The position numbers were made by a program, and so were the translations under genes. A DNA stretch of 64,000 bases from positions 32,537,875 through 32,601,874 of the forward strand of contig JACSVZ010000007.1 of the NCBI GenBank assembly GCA_014706295.1, given 5' to 3'. This DNA is from Lycocorax pyrrhopterus obiensis (Eukaryota; Chordata; Aves; Passeriformes; Paradisaeidae). Below are positions 1 through 64,000 of the stretch, in pieces (within the stretch, counting starts at the first letter, position 1; every line of letters starts with the position of its first letter). The notes beneath the pieces are model-generated. The model did no database searches, had not been told where the DNA came from, and worked only from the letters and a program-made list of their open reading frames with translations.

Positions 1-3000
1 AACTTTAGTTACTGTCTTCTAAGAAACAAATAAAATAATTATTAATATTTTTATAGCACTTAGCACTTTTAAAGTGTTAGATTTTTAAAAAGAGAGAGCT
101 CAGGCTATATTTTAACAATGAAAGTGGCAGAAATTTTTCTGATCGCTTTTTCTGTATACTATTATTAATACTCTAACTAGTCCAGTTGGCTGAACAACTT
201 AATTATACATGGTGATCAGGCAAATTATGTGACCTGCTGAGGATGAAGGTAACTACATCCAGATCATAGCCTGATACTAAATTCACCCACAAAGATTCAG
301 TGGAGTTGCTGATTATGTGCAAAATGAGCATCAGTTTGCCTCTTTGCAAATATGAAACAAGAAACAATATATTATTGTTATCATAAAAAATCTGAAAAAT
401 ATCTATGTAACTATCAGATATTACAAAACCCAGTAACTTGGCCATGATCAAGTAATGCAACTGAAAACAGAGAAATACCTAAACAACTTCTACTTACACA
501 ATGTTTTCTTTAAGCTGTTTATCTTAGCTGGGCTGATGGTTCATTAAACCTTTACTGGCACACCACACAACCCTCTTAAGTGTGTGTTTACAACTTTCCC
601 TTGAGATCAGGAAAAACCAATATACAATTTTACAGATGGCTAACTGCAGCCAAGAAGCCGGGGCCTGGATGTCAAACACCTTTAGGCTTGGTGTTACAAG
701 ATCAAAATAAACTCATTTCAAATGCAGTTTGAGTATCTAAGCCTCAATGGAAATCCAAGAGGTGCAGGCTCTGACGTCCTAGACTCACAAACAAATCTAA
801 AGGGCTGAAATTTGTTTCCATTCCCTTTTGCAAAAACCTGTCTTAACTCTTAATCCTCTTCTGTATTCTCGTGAAGTGCTTAGACAGCAGTTGTCTATTG
901 GTCCTGCACTTCTGGTTAATACATATATACAGTTATCTAAAGTTCCCACCACTACTCATCTGGATACCTATCTCTAGCAAGTACGTGGGAAAAGGATATA
1001 GGAAAGAATTTATTGAGTTGATCTTGCCTTGTGTATCTCACATATTATCTGAGGAAACTGACCCAGTAAATGGTGCATGTGTAACTCTTTCACAAAGAGT
1101 CTCCCCTAAGATCTCAAGCTGATGGAGGGTAATTGAGAGATCATTTGATGATCTGGTTCTTCTAAGTGGTAGGCTGGTAGAAGAAGGAATAAATCCCTAT
1201 CCGTCTTATCCATCCCTCTATCATATGCTCTCTCAATTTTCACTTTTCCAGGCTGAAGAGCCTTAAACTACTTAATTCCATACACAAGATTTGTTCCACA
1301 TCAAAGTTTTAACAGCTCATTGATGTTCACTGAACCTTTTTCAGTTTTATCACATTCTTTTTGAAATGAGGGAACCTGGTCTTGAAGACACAGATAAATT
1401 AAGGCTCCTGGAGCATAATAATATGAGGGTTTCTTCTCTCTCTTCCTTTCTCAACAATTCAAAATTTCAGTTTGCTTGACTGACATTGTCACTGAACTGA
1501 TGTTGTTGTACACCTTAATTATATTCCCGAGATTTCATACTCAAACAGTAACAATGAGATCAAAATGCAGCATTTTACAGGTAAAATAATAACTTTTCCT
1601 CCTGTATTCATCGCTTCACTGATTTTTGTCTGCTATTTTAAGGCAACTTTGCAGTTATATCTTGATTTTCGTGCTACCAATAATTAGATTTAACAGCAAA
1701 CTTTTATCTCACTGCTACTATTTTTTTTTCTAATCTGTGAACCCACACAACTCTCAGCACAGATTCCTGTAGAACCTCACAGTAAAAACAAAGCCCTAAC
1801 AGGCTTCATCATATACATTTCCATTGGTTATTTTGCAGTTTCTCTGGCTATATGGTAAATGTCATTGACCTTATCAGTATACTTTTCAGTATATAGACCT
1901 AAATTTCTGTTTCTATCCGTTTGTGTGTTTTATCATTGCAGATGCCTAAGAAAGACATAGTGACTTCCTGAAGGGAATTTTTGATTCTTACATTGCTGTT
2001 TCTGCTTTGAGCTCCACTTAATCATTATATCCCATCCTCTAGCTAGATTACTTGAGCCATTGATATTTACTTTGTGAAATGAATAGCAATTCCTGTGATA
2101 TAGAATTAGTGCAAGCATTGCTTTGGTGAGTTTCATTAGATTACATATCAAAGGTAAAAGCTGGATGAATTGCATAACTGACTTCCCATTAATGACACAA
2201 ACTATCTGCAAAAATTACTGAGCATTTTTATCAATAGAATCAAACACATCTCTGAGAAATGCATAAATCAAAGTAAAGAATATTCTAAAGTGTTTATTCA
2301 GATCTGAATTAAAATATTTACTTCAACTATTAAGAAAATTCTAAAGTGTTTACTTATACTTGCCAAGATTCTTGAATTAAAATAGTATTTTTAAATACCA
2401 ACCACATTACATTTATGCTAAATGAGACAGGATTTTACTAGACTGTAATTTTTAAGTACACAAGTGCAAAAATTTAGTTCAGTCTAGGCAAGAACCGAAA
2501 TCTGGAGAAAAACATACAAATTAAGAGAAAATAATGCACTAAGAAGTTGCAGAGTTTAGATTTATCTTCAAAATATCTGGAAAGTATATCATAAAGAGGT
2601 GGATTAATGATGAGAGAAAAGATATTTTTGAATAACAATTAGAAACCCACCTGAGGTGTAAAGTGAAACATAATGCCTTCCAAATACGATAAATAAATTT
2701 TGGGGTTGACATTTAGTTCAATCCATTTTTACACAGAAAAATATTCTCTAGTCCAGCTGAGTGGAACAAAATATATTGTTCATAAACCAGAATAAAAGTA
2801 AAGAATAATTATATGATAAACATTAAACTAACAATAAATTCAGGCAAATTTATTTCAAATAATAGGAAAAAAGGATACTGTATTTCATGTAAAGCATGTA
2901 GAAGAAACATGTTAATGGTAAGGCATTATTACAGAGAAAATAAGTTGTAAAAGTACTTGAAGTATACTGTGAAAAAATGGGGTATGCAAAATAAACAAGA

Positions 3001-3308
3001 CCATAAATCATTTAAAGCAAAAACTGTAACTAGAAATTTGCTAGCAGTTTATGTTTTGAATAAAGTCCAAGTAAAGAGTAACAACAATTTACTGCAATGA
3101 CATCTAAGCACTGGGCTGAATTTTTCTGTGAAAAACTTTCCTGTTGGTTTTTAAATGAGTAGAGATTATAAAGTATGGTCTTACTGATAGTATATATTAA
3201 TCAGTTAAATATCAAATAAACCTGCTATTAACTTTCATTAGTTTCTTCTTATTATAATAATTGTTACGAATAATATCTTAAAAGAAATACAAAATCTCTT
3301 TAATTTAC
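1..3308 (-). other. RYR3 intron after exon 47, incomplete
   Basis: 3,308 bp of AT-rich intron running out of the window. The next exons of the family (charged linker and S1) were looked for on the minus strand and not seen, so this intron exceeds 3.3 kb. It includes an imperfect duplication at 2282-2390. No mobile element recognised. Confidence 0.65.
2282..2390. repeat. Imperfect direct duplication
   Basis: ATTCTAAAGTGTTTA...GAATTAAAATA occurs at 2282-2319 and again, with a short insertion, at 2338-2390. Confidence 0.6.
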
Positions 3309-63493
<60,185 letters not shown>

Positions 63494-64000
63494 CTGCAAT
63501 ACAGAAGCAATCATTTATTCATATGCTTAGAAATAAATTTCTAAAAATAGCTGTAAACCAGAATGAGTATAGTATTTTTTTTTTTTCAGTAGCAAAGCTT
63601 TTTATATACTGGGCATTTTACCTAAGAATCTAACAACATAGCTCATTATTTTATCAGTCATAGGGGTTTTTTTAATGAAAAAGGCTAGCACTCTTTATTT
63701 CTGAAGTTACCCCATTATATGATGACACAAAAATGCAACAACATGAAAAAATGTGGAATGTGAAAAGCAGACTGAATCTTGTAGAATCCAGATCTTTTTG
63801 ACAATACATACACAACAACTGAAATCCCGTTGAACAACTTTAAAAATCACATCAACAACCATGTCTGGTTTATTTGCTACAACAGCAAAATAAACATTGC
63901 ATCAAAATTTTTAATACTGTAATATTAATTTTAATAGGTATGAAAACCGTTACATTTTTCAGAAGACTGATAAATATCAATGAACAGTTTTAAGTCTGAA
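63494..64000 (-). other. RYR3 intron, incomplete (upstream edge of window)
   Basis: Intron 5' of exon 1, running out of the window. AT-rich, with a T-run near 63572-63586. No further exon, repeat family or RNA gene recognised. Confidence 0.7.

Noticed and set aside
1..3308. Search for the next RYR3 exons (charged linker, S1 helix)
   Set aside because: No match to the expected residues and no suitable exon with correct phase seen on the minus strand; taken as intron.

Overview
The window is animal nuclear DNA and almost certainly comes from a bird. It is AT-rich intronic sequence carrying several CR1 LINE fragments with the typical ATTCTRTG-type 3' ends and one LTR retroelement remnant, as in avian genomes. 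The species cannot be told from the sequence.

One gene accounts for everything clearly coding: RYR3, the ryanodine receptor 3 Ca2+-release channel, transcribed from the minus strand. Reading downwards from 63493 to 3309 I find 47 consecutive coding exons. All have GT..AG borders, and the codon phase matches at every junction. They join into 6,483 nt, or 2,161 codons, without a stop or frameshift. This is roughly the middle and C-terminal-middle part of a protein of about 4,870 residues. The 5' half of the gene lies above 64000. The S1-S6 channel pore exons lie below position 1, so neither end of the gene is in the window.

Layout in gene order: exons 1-9 (63493-54965) encode the helical solenoid that begins at the RIH/RYDR_ITPR-type domain. 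Exons 10-15 (54024-48559) encode the RY3/RY4 tandem repeat with its phosphorylation loop. Exons 16-31 (44296-19315) encode the long second helical solenoid. Exon 28 is a 15-nt microexon at the position of RYR1 alternative segment ASI. Exon 32 (18363-18475) encodes the calmodulin-binding segment. Exons 33-46 (14459-4943) encode the central domain with the RIH-associated region, including an 18-nt microexon at the ASII position. Exon 47 (3309-4630, 1.3 kb) encodes the EF-hand pair, a divergent acidic segment and an auxiliary membrane segment.

The rest is intron. It holds a tail-to-tail pair of CR1 copies (32371-33655), an older CR1 (45030-45790) and short CR1 tails. There is an LTR plus gag-like retroviral remnant (34466-36150) and a GC-rich degenerate repeat in the second intron (62605-63060). 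Several micro- and minisatellites are also present. No other protein gene, RNA gene, promoter or CRISPR array is supported.

The most interesting points concern splicing: an unannotated-looking 18-nt candidate cassette exon at 26136-26153 next to the ASI microexon, and an in-frame alternative acceptor 18 nt upstream of exon 9. I found no sign of an undescribed multi-gene system. Amino-acid comparisons with mammalian RYR1/2/3 are from memory of the family, not from a search.
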